NCBI RefSeq assembly: GCF_031127835.1
Contig: NZ_JARXHX010000005.1
Location: 124,001-188,000, forward strand
Direction: 5' to 3'
Length of the DNA: 64,000 nucleotides
DNA from: Pelagicoccus sp. SDUM812002
GTDB lineage: Bacteria; Verrucomicrobiota; Verrucomicrobiia; Opitutales; Opitutaceae
Shown: positions 17,701-26,841 of the stretch, piece by piece
How positions within the stretch are numbered: the stretch's first letter is position 1
Layout of the letters: each line of letters opens with the position of its first letter
Translations under genes and position numbers: made by a program
Notes under the pieces: model-generated
What the model was told of the DNA's origin: nothing
What the model saw: only the letters and a program-made list of their open reading frames with translations
Database searches by the model: none

Positions 17701-17915
17701 GAGAGAAGGACGTTGGCAAGGGCGTTGCCAATGGTGTCGGCGATCTCGGAGAGGTCGAAGGTGGCTTCGCCTTCGTGGGTGACGACGTTGATGGCGGCGC
17801 GTTGGGTGTCTTGGTCGGCGAGGCCGGCGCGCCAGTCGAAGCCGTGTGATTTCTCACGGGAGGCGGTTACGAGGCGTTTGAGTGCTAGGTCTTCTTGGAG
17901 ATTTGGATTTATCAT
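14727..17915 (-). CDS. nrdA: Class I ribonucleotide reductase, large subunit
   Basis: 1062 residues, longer than E. coli NrdA (about 760) because of an N-terminal extension with two ATP-cone modules: a diverged one at about 40-145 and a clear one at about 151-245 (RDRKVVPWKQEKIEIAVRRAF). The catalytic barrel follows: SGTCHSQLSSCYLYY (first redox Cys), SSNLCTEITLN with the Asn-Cys-Glu active-site triad, AVCNLGSI (second redox Cys), PIGLGIMGLQNCLY, and APTATISNITG. The C-terminal tail ends CESCQ, the cysteine pair that re-reduces the active site. It converts ribonucleoside diphosphates to deoxy forms with NrdB. Length and tandem ATP cones resemble the chlamydial enzyme. It is downstream of nrdB, after a hairpin. 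Confidence 0.97.
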   Translation of the reverse strand: MINPNLQEDLALKRLVTASREKSHGFDWRAGLADQDTQRAAINVVTHEGEATFDLSEIADTIGNALANVLLSKNETNVFNDENRDWVCSVARQVCDKLESKSPETLESRVGLSELYDLIENTLVDNNAYDVAKSMLINRQRKLVADKTVGLKHVRLIRRDRKVVPWKQEKIEIAVRRAFLSLELNSDPAVLVAEAVTERVQASAHAFVEIEEVQDVVQEELMRQGHFKVAAHYVLYREERRQMREQEALQLANATEQDSMVVVKKADGSTYFWDGIDLKKRIEFASIGLDLCLEPEEIESELRRAVFDEISEADLEKTITLNARTLIEQDADFAKFAARIKLSYMYEETLGWDIVRDGIEKIKAFHQKKFKEYVRHGILIGRLNPKLKEYDIAKLARTLDPSADLEFDYLGIQTLYDRYLIVDKTQKQQRRIETPQFFWMRVAMGLFHAEENADDKAKALYRLYKSRRFCSSTPTLFNSGTCHSQLSSCYLYYVEDSIEGIMQRGIADNAYLSKWAGGLGGSWTAVRGTGSYIGGTNGESQGIIPFLKLHNDQLIAVNQGGKRRGSGCAYLETWHNDLYDFLELRKNTGDDRRRCHDMNTANWIPDLFMKRMESRQSWSFFRSSEAPELHDLYGTAFEKKYLEYEAKAAKGEIWTKEVPAIEVWKRMLSMIFETGHPWITFKDPCNVRSPQDHCGVIHSSNLCTEITLNTSQEETAVCNLGSIVLDQHLDKDGKIDHKKLRETVQTAIRALDNVIDINFYPTEAARISNSRHRPIGLGIMGLQNCLYQRDTPFASQEAVEFNDEIMEAVAYYAIEASSDLAAERGTYQSYKGSKWDRGLLPQDTLDLLEEERGTEVEVPRGGKMDWTPVREKVAKHGMRNSNVMAIAPTATISNITGTSPCIEPGYKNLFVKSNLSGEFIILNQHLVRDLKERGLWNRQMLDDLKYFDGEVDEIEAIPDDLKAKYKTAFAIDYSWLVLAAARRQKWIDQSQSVNLFIASPDMKTLSHMYRAAWRHGLKTTYYLRSLGASTIEKATVGAKKEVRGIVGGKAGPAEPEICESCQ

Positions 17916-18064
17916 GTTGTGGCAGCGCGAGTGGTGAATGAACGAAGAGTTAATTGCCCACGAAGGGCACGAAAGGGTTGAAAGAAGAGGGGTGGGGTGT
18001 GGCTATGTGTTTTTGCCCACGAATTTCACGAATTGGCTCGAATGAGCTGAGTCGAAAAAGTGGG

Positions 18065-18087
18065 AAAAGGGCCCTGATCGGGCCCTT
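18065..18087 (-). terminator. Terminator/attenuator between nrdB and nrdA
   Basis: AAGGGCCC / GGGCCCTT perfect 8-base stem with a 5-base loop; on the minus strand it is followed by TTTTCCC. It lies 49 bases after nrdB, in the 220-base gap before nrdA, so it may set the nrdB:nrdA ratio. Confidence 0.75.
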
Positions 18088-18135
18088 GGATTATGGAAAG
18101 GGTGGACCGAGTGTGCCGGTCCCTCCTGTTGATTT

Positions 18136-19221
<1,086 letters not shown>

Positions 19222-19365
19222 GGTTTGAATCGAGCTGTGTAGAGACAGTTTTGGCTATGTTTAGATGAGTTTTGGGAGTCTTCGAAATGGGGAGGGTGGG
19301 AAAGAGAACATAGCCCCGACGCTCTGACGAGCGGGAGTTATTCTGAGTTATCCACTTCGTATTAA

Positions 19366-19381
19366 CCACAATATACTGTGG
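19366..19381 (-). promoter_or_regulatory. NrdR box 1 (proximal)
   Basis: CCACAATATACTGTGG, close to the NrdR consensus (ACACnnTATATnnTGTGT-like 16-mer) and nearly palindromic. It begins exactly 31 bases from box 2, the usual NrdR spacing of three helical turns. Confidence 0.8.
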
Positions 19382-19396
19382 TCCCTCATGAAAGAA

Positions 19397-19412
19397 CCAC
19401 AAGATATTGGGA
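19397..19412 (-). promoter_or_regulatory. NrdR box 2 (distal)
   Basis: CCACAAGATATTGGGA, a weaker 16-mer NrdR box. It overlaps the proposed -10 element, as expected for a repressor site. Confidence 0.7.
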
Positions 19413-19430
19413 GCTTTTCGTCATCGTCAA
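19401..19430 (-). promoter_or_regulatory. nrdB promoter candidate
   Basis: On the minus strand TTGACG (19425-19430) and TATCTT (19401-19406) are separated by 18 bases, a sigma-70-like arrangement. It covers NrdR box 2, so repression by NrdR would block polymerase. Confidence 0.55.
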
Positions 19431-19744
19431 CGTGTGAATAATTTTTTTTTGGACTTGATTTACGGTCTGGAATCGTCGCGTCGGGGTCAATTTGCGAATA
19501 AGAATTTAAAGATCAGTAACTTAGGTCCGGCGCCGTTTTGTAACCCGCAGTTTACTGGTTTTTTAAGGGTGTTTTTTACAAGCTTCACCCCACGGATTTA
19601 GGGATTTATGATGCTTTGAATCAACCCGAAGGGGCTCGGCGGGATGCGGACGATTCTGAAGGGCCGATTTTCACCTCTGCCGTGGATTTGGGCGGTTGGG
19701 ATCGGGTTGGAGCGGACGGGGTGGAACCCGTTCCTCCGGGGATG

Positions 19745-22528
19745 CTACCGTCTTGCGGGGCGGTGGTCGCGGCTGGGGGTGGTGGGATCAGCTTCGATCC
19801 TCTCCTTGGTGTTGGAGTTGAAGAGGCTGAGCTTGGGGTCGCCGAAGGTGCCACCGACGGAAATTTCGAAGATGTTGGAAAAGAGGTCTAGGGGAAGGTT
19901 TAGGAGGGGAGTGATGACGGGGACCTTGTTGTTGCGAAGGGGGAAGAGGCGGGCGGTGAAGTCGAGGACGTCTGTCTCTATATTATAGGTGCCCTTGGTT
20001 TTGATGCTGGCGCCGGGGCCGTCGATCTCGCCGTCGGTGAATCTTACGATGTCGCGTTCGACTTGGTAGGGAGATTTCGCTCGGGAGAACTCAAGTGTGG
20101 TGAGGTGCTTGAGGATGGGAAGGTTGAGGGCGTTTATGGCACTGGAGAGAAGACCGAAGAGGCGGAAGGAACCGAAGTCGGCTTCCGCGATGGAAAAGTC
20201 TCCCCCGCCCAAGAAGGAAACGGGATCGCCGAGAAGGCCTTCGCCGACGAATTGGGCGTCGATTTGGCCGCCAAAGCTGAGCAGTCGCTCTGGGTCCATG
20301 CCTTCCGCGGTCTCGCTGCCGTCTTGAGCAAAATAGGTATTGGTGGCGTTGAGGGCTTGGCCAAACCCGACTTGATCGAGCTGGGCTTCGACTTCGAGCC
20401 CGTCGCCGATGATGAAGGCCGTAGCGTTGACTTTTCCGCCGCCTAGGTAGGCTTCGGCCCGGGGGATGTCGATGACGTCGTCGTCGATGTGTACGAAGGC
20501 GTCGAGGGAGTCGAAGGGGAATCCGTAGAAAGTGAAGCCGGTTTCGGTTTCGAGCTGGAGGTCGATGTCATTGAGGTATTTGTCCTGGTGGCGGACGGAG
20601 GAGGAGCGGGCCGAGATGAAGGGCGGCAGTTCGTAACAGTAGGGTTCCAGAATCTTGGCCGACTCCTCGGCGATTTCCCAAAGGATGTTCGGAGCGTTTT
20701 TCACATCGAGAGTGGAGAGCGCTTCTATCCAAATACCGGTGAGCTTGTCCTTTTCGTCTCGGATGTCGCGGTCCATGTGGAACTGGATTTCTCCGATCGC
20801 CAGCTGTCCGTCAGCTGCGTCTAGCTCGAGTTCATAGAGGTCGACATAGTGGAAGAGTGAGAAAATGCGTGTCCTCAATTCCTCGACTGGTATGCCACGC
20901 AAGTCGAGGTCGCGTACGTGGGCGATGCCGGTGACGAAGACGGTGTCCGGGCGCTTGAAGATGGCTTGGGAGTCGAGGTAGGTGAGCATGCCTTCTTCGG
21001 GAAAGGTCATGCCATCCCACATGGCGGTCCACCAGGGCTTGAACCATCCATTGATCATGGTGGGGTCGAATGATCCTTCGACGAGGATGCGGCGCAGAAG
21101 GGTATCGAGGTTGTATCCAATCTTTATGACGCCTTGTTGTTCTCCCGAGCGAAGGCGGATGCTGTGGATGTCAATTTGTGGACCTTCGACCGTGGCGTGG
21201 GCGGAGGCGTAGTCGATGCTTGCTCCGAGGACGGAAGTGGGGCCGGCGAACGCATGGGCTTCGACATGGCTTGGCTTGTAGGCTTCGTCGAGCTCAGCGA
21301 CGGCGTGCAGGTCGATCGCTCTCTCGAGGTTAGCGAGTTCGGTAACGTCCTGCTGGGCGAGCTCTTGCGCGATGGGGTTGAGCATGGCGAGGGTCGCGGA
21401 ATCGAGTTGGGCGGTGAGGTCGACCGAGCTGGTTTTCGTAGCGATGTCGTAGGCGACTTGGGCGACGATGGGGCGATCCGGGAAAGAGAATTGAAGGTTA
21501 GCTCTATGGGTTTCGGTTCCCGGTTCGACCTCGGCGTACAGGGAAGGGAGGGTGATGCCGCGGTGAGTTAACTTTGTGGCGGAAAAGTGGATACTGCTCG
21601 GTTGGAGCTGTTTGGGCGGCGTGTTCGTAGGCCAGTTTGCGTGGAGGTGTACGTTTTGAGCTTTGGAGTTTCGAGGGAGCTCGGCCCGATGGGCGTAGAC
21701 TTTTGCGGAGAGTTGGGAGTCGACGGTATATTGGGCGCGGACCACGATATTGTGGATGTTTATGTCGGGAGAGACTCTCAGTTGTTTGGTTCCGATGTGG
21801 ATCTCAGCGGATTGCTGTTTGTCTAGGACGCTGAGCTCGATTGTGCAGAAAGGGGAGTCGAGTCGTTTGAGCTCTTTTTGAACCTGAGCCACCTTAGGAG
21901 CTATCTTTAGGATAGCTTGGCTTATGGCAGGTTTTGGGGCGTCCGGCTTGGTTTTTGGGAGCTGGATAAGGGAGTCGTCTAATTGTCCGGAGAGGGCGAG
22001 CTTGAGGTCGCCGATAACGCAGTTAGCGTAGTCGATGTTCCAGCGTTGGCCCCGGCGAGTGGCTTCGAAGTTTATGGAACGGATGGCGGTGGTCGGCTCG
22101 CCCGATGGTGTGAGCATGGCCGGGATGACGAAACGTCCGGACGAGAGTCGCAGTTCGTCCACGGAAATGCTTCCGAAGGCGAGGTGGCTGAGCTTGATTT
22201 TGGCGACGGCTGAGCTCGCGGCAACGACGGTTGAGCCCAGCTCAGGGGAGTAGAGTTCGGGCTTTTCGAAAATGATGCGTCCGTTTGGTTGGAATCGGAC
22301 TCCCTCCATTCGCAGATCGACCCCTTTTTTGCGGATCTGGCTTTGTAATTCGCGTATTATGAAATTGGGTACGGGAATGTCGTCAAGGGTGGCGACATAG
22401 GCGGCGAAGACAGTGGCGGTGACGAGCAAGAGCACGAGAACCGAGTAGCACCACTGGAAGAGAGCCTTGCACGATTGGCAGGCACTTCTCCAAGCGAAGC
22501 GGAACGGGCCTTTGCGCGGTTTGCTCAT
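19745..22528 (-). CDS. AsmA-like envelope protein
   Basis: 927 residues. One transmembrane helix near the N-terminus (SVLVLLLVTATVFAAYVATL, about 28-47), then a long periplasmic beta-rich part of the AsmA/TamB/DUF3971 superfamily: LRMEGVRFQPNGRIIFEKPE early on, and a C-terminal AsmA-type end with ITPLLNLPLDLFSNIFEI and VGGTFGDPKLSLF. Such proteins form long grooves that carry phospholipids or glycolipids between membranes. It is the last gene of the five-gene ABC/GldG operon, 6 bases after the DUF4340 gene. The annotated stop follows a short basic tail; a shifted frame stays open for another 124 bases. Confidence 0.8.
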   Translation of the reverse strand: MSKPRKGPFRFAWRSACQSCKALFQWCYSVLVLLLVTATVFAAYVATLDDIPVPNFIIRELQSQIRKKGVDLRMEGVRFQPNGRIIFEKPELYSPELGSTVVAASSAVAKIKLSHLAFGSISVDELRLSSGRFVIPAMLTPSGEPTTAIRSINFEATRRGQRWNIDYANCVIGDLKLALSGQLDDSLIQLPKTKPDAPKPAISQAILKIAPKVAQVQKELKRLDSPFCTIELSVLDKQQSAEIHIGTKQLRVSPDINIHNIVVRAQYTVDSQLSAKVYAHRAELPRNSKAQNVHLHANWPTNTPPKQLQPSSIHFSATKLTHRGITLPSLYAEVEPGTETHRANLQFSFPDRPIVAQVAYDIATKTSSVDLTAQLDSATLAMLNPIAQELAQQDVTELANLERAIDLHAVAELDEAYKPSHVEAHAFAGPTSVLGASIDYASAHATVEGPQIDIHSIRLRSGEQQGVIKIGYNLDTLLRRILVEGSFDPTMINGWFKPWWTAMWDGMTFPEEGMLTYLDSQAIFKRPDTVFVTGIAHVRDLDLRGIPVEELRTRIFSLFHYVDLYELELDAADGQLAIGEIQFHMDRDIRDEKDKLTGIWIEALSTLDVKNAPNILWEIAEESAKILEPYCYELPPFISARSSSVRHQDKYLNDIDLQLETETGFTFYGFPFDSLDAFVHIDDDVIDIPRAEAYLGGGKVNATAFIIGDGLEVEAQLDQVGFGQALNATNTYFAQDGSETAEGMDPERLLSFGGQIDAQFVGEGLLGDPVSFLGGGDFSIAEADFGSFRLFGLLSSAINALNLPILKHLTTLEFSRAKSPYQVERDIVRFTDGEIDGPGASIKTKGTYNIETDVLDFTARLFPLRNNKVPVITPLLNLPLDLFSNIFEISVGGTFGDPKLSLFNSNTKERIEADPTTPSRDHRPARR

Positions 22529-22534
22529 GTAGCC

Positions 22535-24508
22535 CTATTGAATGGTTTCGTCTGGCTGAGGAGGATTGGCCGCTTCAAATTGGTTTTCGCCAGAGTTAGG
22601 GCGAGTCGATTCTTCCTCCGGTAAGGGGGTGCTGCTGAAAGGTTCTTCTGGGGCTTCTCGGGCGACGCGGTCGAAAACGATTTCGGTGAAGCTGTCTATG
22701 AAATCGATTCCGAAGCGGAAACCTTGGTTTGTTTGGGAAATTCCTCCCCATAGAAGAGGACCGCCGGTGATTTCGGAAACGAAGATTTCAATCTGTTGGG
22801 TGATGGCGTTTTGGGTGTCGGCGGATCCGACAGTAGCGATGAGCTTGTAAGCCCAAGGTTTGTCGCGTCCTGCGATGTCTACGGTGCGGGTGAAGCCTTC
22901 TGGGTTGAAGCTTTGTACCGCGAGGTTGGATACGACTTTCGCGAGCTGGGCCGCGGGGGATTTGTTCTCGGCGGCGAGAGAGATCGTTTCCTCGGCAATG
23001 ATGCTTCTATCGGAAAGGCGTTCGATGGAGATCTTTCGTATGCTGGAGGTTCTGGGGAGAGAGATTATATTGCGATTTTTGTAGCGCAGCGGTTCGTTGT
23101 CGATCTGGGAAAAGATGTCGTTGTAGCTCGAATACACGAAGTCTCGGTTTGCGATCTTGATGAAGCTCTCGTTTCGGTCGCTCGGTTTCCGGTCTCCGAT
23201 GAGGAGGGTCTCGGTGCGCAGCTCGGGGAGGGCTAGTTCCTCTCCGTGGATACGATTGGATGTGATCGTGATCGAGTACTCAGGGACTTCGAGTCCATAG
23301 GATTCGAGGTCAGGGGCGGAAGGGGCGTCGTTAACGAATCCGTCGTCGGGCACCGCTTTGAGTTCGTCGAGCCACTTGAGGATTTCGGAAATTGCTTCGG
23401 GATCGCCATCCATTGTTTGGATACCTTGGCTTTGGTCGCGAACCACGAGCTCCCAGTTACCGTCCTCAAGCTTTTGCAGGGTGAGTGGCTGCTCGTCGCG
23501 TCGTTCGATGGTTACGGTGGTGGCGGCAGTCACGTCGACTTCGAAAATACGCCGCTCGCGAAGCATGGTCTGTGACTTGGCGAGGAGGTCGAGAAACTCG
23601 ATATGCAGCTGAAACACGGTGGGGCGACTTTCGCGTTTGGCGTATCGGAATTCGGAGTCAGCGGAAATCTTCTCACCGATTTCGAGGACCTCGCGATCTT
23701 GGTCGGATTCGATCGCGATGCGGTATAGAGGGTTTTGCAGGCCGTAGGGTGATAGGTCAGTGGGGTTGGATGCGATAATGGAGTCGGCCTCAAGGCTGAG
23801 GCATCGGTTGAGAAGGACGTTGACTGCTTCGGAGTCCGCTCGCGCCCGTATGGGAGTTTCGAATACCCAGTTATCGCCGTTGCGCGCAAACCATGCTCTT
23901 AGGTTTCGTCCGTCTTCGCGTACTTGGATGTTCCAAGAGGTTGCCTCGAATACGGCGATATCGAAGAGGCGGGAGGAACGAAGGCTATCGAGGTTGACGG
24001 AGATTGCGTCTAGCAAGCTGCGGTTGACCACGTGCACGTAACTTTGGTCGGTCGAAAGGATGTAGAGGTTGTTTCCGATTTCAGTGGGTTTGCCAACGTG
24101 GAGGGTGGAGCGTTTTTCTCCGCGTCCGATCCTGATGGCGAACTGGGAGGGTTTTAGTCCGTAGTCAGGAAGGGATACGCCGGAATTGGATACGATGTTT
24201 GTTTCGAAGCTGGAGATGCGCTCGAGGAAGCGTAGCTCAGTGAGGATACGTTGAACCGCGAATTCGTTAGCAGGCCAGAGGTAAGGCTCTTGAATCATCC
24301 AGCGATTGTTCGTTTGAGTAAGAGTGATATCCTGGCCGGTAACGTTGTTTTGGATACTCAGGTAATCGATGCCGACGGCGAGGTCGCCGAGTACGCTTGA
24401 GCGTATGGTAGGGTAGTCGCCAATCTCTGTGCGATTATCGATGTAGAAAATGTAGGTTAGCAAGCCGAGTAGAACGGCGAGCAATGTAAGCGTGATTTTT
24501 AGGCGCAT
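22535..24508 (-). CDS. DUF4340 domain protein
   Basis: 657 residues. A single N-terminal membrane helix (LTLLAVLLGLLTYIFYI) anchors a large extracytoplasmic part containing repeated DUF4340 units: the pattern 'Y-G-L-x-x-P' followed by a strand with a conserved 'G' is seen at DYGLKPSQFAIRIGRG, PYGLQNPLYRIAIES and SYGLEVPEYSITITS. DUF4340 proteins are typically encoded beside GldG and an ABC permease, as here. The function is unknown; a periplasmic partner of the transporter is inferred. Confidence 0.85.
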   Translation of the reverse strand: MRLKITLTLLAVLLGLLTYIFYIDNRTEIGDYPTIRSSVLGDLAVGIDYLSIQNNVTGQDITLTQTNNRWMIQEPYLWPANEFAVQRILTELRFLERISSFETNIVSNSGVSLPDYGLKPSQFAIRIGRGEKRSTLHVGKPTEIGNNLYILSTDQSYVHVVNRSLLDAISVNLDSLRSSRLFDIAVFEATSWNIQVREDGRNLRAWFARNGDNWVFETPIRARADSEAVNVLLNRCLSLEADSIIASNPTDLSPYGLQNPLYRIAIESDQDREVLEIGEKISADSEFRYAKRESRPTVFQLHIEFLDLLAKSQTMLRERRIFEVDVTAATTVTIERRDEQPLTLQKLEDGNWELVVRDQSQGIQTMDGDPEAISEILKWLDELKAVPDDGFVNDAPSAPDLESYGLEVPEYSITITSNRIHGEELALPELRTETLLIGDRKPSDRNESFIKIANRDFVYSSYNDIFSQIDNEPLRYKNRNIISLPRTSSIRKISIERLSDRSIIAEETISLAAENKSPAAQLAKVVSNLAVQSFNPEGFTRTVDIAGRDKPWAYKLIATVGSADTQNAITQQIEIFVSEITGGPLLWGGISQTNQGFRFGIDFIDSFTEIVFDRVAREAPEEPFSSTPLPEEESTRPNSGENQFEAANPPQPDETIQ

Positions 24509-24559
24509 GCTAAAGTGGGTTCTGGGTACCGGTCTCCGGGTGCCGGAAAAGTCGTTGAG

Positions 24560-26020
24560 CTAGTTTCTGCGTGAGATGTAGACGAGCAGGCCGAGCAGGC
24601 CGAGTACGGCTGGAGGAGCGAACCAGATGAGGTAGCGGGCGAGGTGGAGCTGCTCGATGCTGAGGTCCAGCTTCACTTTTTTGATCGGGCGTGGCGGTAT
24701 GTTAAGTCGCGAGTAGCGGTCGACAGAATAGTTGATAGCATTGAGGATCAGGTAAAGATTGCCTGAGGCTTGTATCCGTTGGTTGGATATGAAGTTGGAT
24801 GTGCCGATGACCGTTAGCTTACCTCCCGGAAGGGAAATGCCCAAAGTAGAGTCGACTTGGCGCTCGGAGATGGTGCCGACTCGGATGGGGCCTGGGATGT
24901 CTAGGTTGGGCGTATAGGTGGGGCGGGTCTCTTTTCGATATTGTCGATCTGCCCAACTTTGGTCGGAGGTGAAGAGCAGTTCGGTGACGACGAGTGAGTC
25001 ATCTATTGGCCGGCCAGGATCTTCGCGAACAGAGGAGGCTCGGTCGGTGATGATCGAGATTCCCTGCTGGAAGAGGGAAAGGGTTAGGGGGTGCTCGGAG
25101 AAGCGACGGATCATCAGGTCGCCCCCGTTGATGACGAAGTTGGGGTCGCGTTCGATGACGAGAGTGTCTTCGGCGAGTATGCCCCATTCGTAGAAGAGGT
25201 CGTCCAATCCGTGTTCGCGTCGAGGCTCCAGGAGGACGATCACGCGCCCTGCTCGCTTATTGAGATACGTCTCTAGAAGGAGCCGTTCCTGGGGGAGAAG
25301 GCGGGTCTTCGGAGCGGCGATGACGATGAGGGAGGCGTCCTCGGGGATTTGCTCGGCGGTGCTGAGGTCGATGGAGCGTGTGGTGAAGCTGCGTGATTTG
25401 AGCTCGTTAAAGAGGGCGGATGCTCCAGTGGATGCCGTTACGTCGCTTGCCGAAAACTCGCCGTGACCAGTGGTGAAGTAGAGGACGGGTTCAGACGTTT
25501 CGACGATTTCAAGTATCGATCGAGTGAATACGTTTTCCCCGAGGAACTCGCGGAGCTCGGAATCTTGGATCTTATAGAGTTCGTCGATGCGGACTTGGCG
25601 TTGGCGGGTGCCGGATTTGAATACGATGACGTTGGGGGATTCGATGCCGAGGGAGCGGGCTCTGCTAGTTTGGGAATAGACGTTTAGGTATTCGACGGTG
25701 ACGCGGTTTTTGCCCTGGTCGCGGGTGGCGTACTCATACTCTCGAAGGAGGAGCTTGACGTCTTTCAATATGTCCGTGAGGCCAGGTTCGTCGGTGTTTT
25801 CCGAGATTGTTACGATGGCTTCGATAGGCTGTTGGAGCTGGGCGAGGTAGGCTTTGGTCTCGGGCGAGAGGGAGTAGATATTTCCCTCGGTCATGTCATA
25901 GCGCTGGTAGGTGCGCATACCGATATAGTTGACCGCGATGAGTATCAGGAAAACGAGTACGATTTGCAGGAGCGCTTGGAAGCGATCTGTAAAGCGGTTG
26001 GTCTGGTAGGATTCGGGCAC
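24560..26020 (-). CDS. GldG-like ABC-transporter auxiliary protein
   Basis: 486 residues with membrane helices at both ends: near 18-34 (LLQIVLVFLILIAVNYIG) and at the C-terminus (APPAVLGLLGLLVYISRRN). Between them is the GldG/ABC_transp_aux (DUF7088) extracytoplasmic domain: MTEGNIYSLSPETKAYL, the 'D-x-T' start, then the strand VLYFTTGHGE. The protein sits between the ABC permease and DUF4340 genes. Although homologues serve gliding in Bacteroidota, no other gliding genes are visible here, so a general transport or envelope role is more likely. Confidence 0.88.
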   Translation of the reverse strand: MPESYQTNRFTDRFQALLQIVLVFLILIAVNYIGMRTYQRYDMTEGNIYSLSPETKAYLAQLQQPIEAIVTISENTDEPGLTDILKDVKLLLREYEYATRDQGKNRVTVEYLNVYSQTSRARSLGIESPNVIVFKSGTRQRQVRIDELYKIQDSELREFLGENVFTRSILEIVETSEPVLYFTTGHGEFSASDVTASTGASALFNELKSRSFTTRSIDLSTAEQIPEDASLIVIAAPKTRLLPQERLLLETYLNKRAGRVIVLLEPRREHGLDDLFYEWGILAEDTLVIERDPNFVINGGDLMIRRFSEHPLTLSLFQQGISIITDRASSVREDPGRPIDDSLVVTELLFTSDQSWADRQYRKETRPTYTPNLDIPGPIRVGTISERQVDSTLGISLPGGKLTVIGTSNFISNQRIQASGNLYLILNAINYSVDRYSRLNIPPRPIKKVKLDLSIEQLHLARYLIWFAPPAVLGLLGLLVYISRRN

Positions 26021-26079
26021 TGGTTTTTTTGGTTCCAGGTCTTGAGTTCCGGAAAAAAGGGATGGCTGAGCGACTCGTT

Positions 26080-26841
26080 TTAGGTGGTGCCGTCGCGGTA
26101 CTCGATGGCGAGCACGCTCAGGAACAGGAAGGTAAAGGCGGTGCTCAAGTAGAGCACGATCGCCCGCGTGTCTATGATACCGGAGGAAAAGTCACCCATG
26201 TGCTGAAGGGCGTCCGTGTGGTCTGAAAATTGCCGTATCCAAAGGCTTTGCTCGCCGGTGAGCACGGAAAGATCTTCGACGTTGCTGCCGATGACGATAA
26301 AGCCGAACACGAGAGAGAAACCGAGGATGCCGGCAACGAGTTGGCTCTTGGTCAGCGAGCTGGCGAAGATGCCGAGCGAAAGAAATAGGGTGCCGCTAAG
26401 GAAAATGTAGCCGTACCCGCCAATGAGGGGGTAGGGATCTATGATGGTATCGCTCTGGGCGTAAGTGAAGAAGATGATGTGGAAGGAGGCAGTGATGAGC
26501 CAGAGGGAACAGTAGTAGAGGTAGCTGGCTCCGAACTTGGCGAGCACGATTTCCGCGATAGTGACTGGGGTCGTGAGCAGCGTCTCGATGGTGCCCGCCC
26601 GACGTTCTTCGGCGACGGACCGCATGGTGAGCAAGGGCACCATGAAGAAGACGGGGATGAAGAACATGCGGAAGAAAAGCACGCTAGGGGTCTCGTCTTG
26701 GGGGTCGGAGGTGTAGACGCGCAGCATCCACTGGAATAGGAAGCCCATGACGAGAAGGAAGAGGAAGCCGGCGATGTAAGTGCTCGGGCTAATGAGCAGC
26801 CGCCAGATCTCGTTGCGCAATAATGTCAAAAAGTGCCGCAT
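26080..26841 (-). CDS. ABC-2 type permease
   Basis: 253 residues with six predicted membrane helices (for example YIAGFLFLLVMGFLFQWML, FFIPVFFMVPLLTMRSVAEE, GILGFSLVFGFIVIG and a last one near LYLSTAFTFLFLSVLAI). The motif MRSVAEERRAGTIETLLTTPV is the usual ABC-2/GldF cytoplasmic loop. The ATG at 26841 overlaps the ATPase stop codon (TAATG), a sign of translational coupling; the frame open upstream lies inside the ATPase gene. Confidence 0.9.
   Translation of the reverse strand: MRHFLTLLRNEIWRLLISPSTYIAGFLFLLVMGFLFQWMLRVYTSDPQDETPSVLFFRMFFIPVFFMVPLLTMRSVAEERRAGTIETLLTTPVTIAEIVLAKFGASYLYYCSLWLITASFHIIFFTYAQSDTIIDPYPLIGGYGYIFLSGTLFLSLGIFASSLTKSQLVAGILGFSLVFGFIVIGSNVEDLSVLTGEQSLWIRQFSDHTDALQHMGDFSSGIIDTRAIVLYLSTAFTFLFLSVLAIEYRDGTT

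Larger units (their letters stand above)
19222..19744. other. Intergenic region between AsmA-like gene and nrdB
   Basis: The right-hand half holds the nrdB promoter and NrdR boxes. The left-hand part (19616-19744) is GC-rich and stays open in a shifted frame that continues the AsmA-like C-terminus. No RNA gene seen. Confidence 0.4.

Noticed and set aside
14727-17915. Many long plus-strand frames opposite nrdA
   Set aside because: They are antisense shadows caused by the strong GC bias at codon position three; rich in Val, Glu, Gly and Asp with no domains.
24560-26020. Gliding motility assignment for the GldG-like gene
   Set aside because: No other gliding genes are seen, and GldG-like proteins are widespread in non-gliding bacteria.
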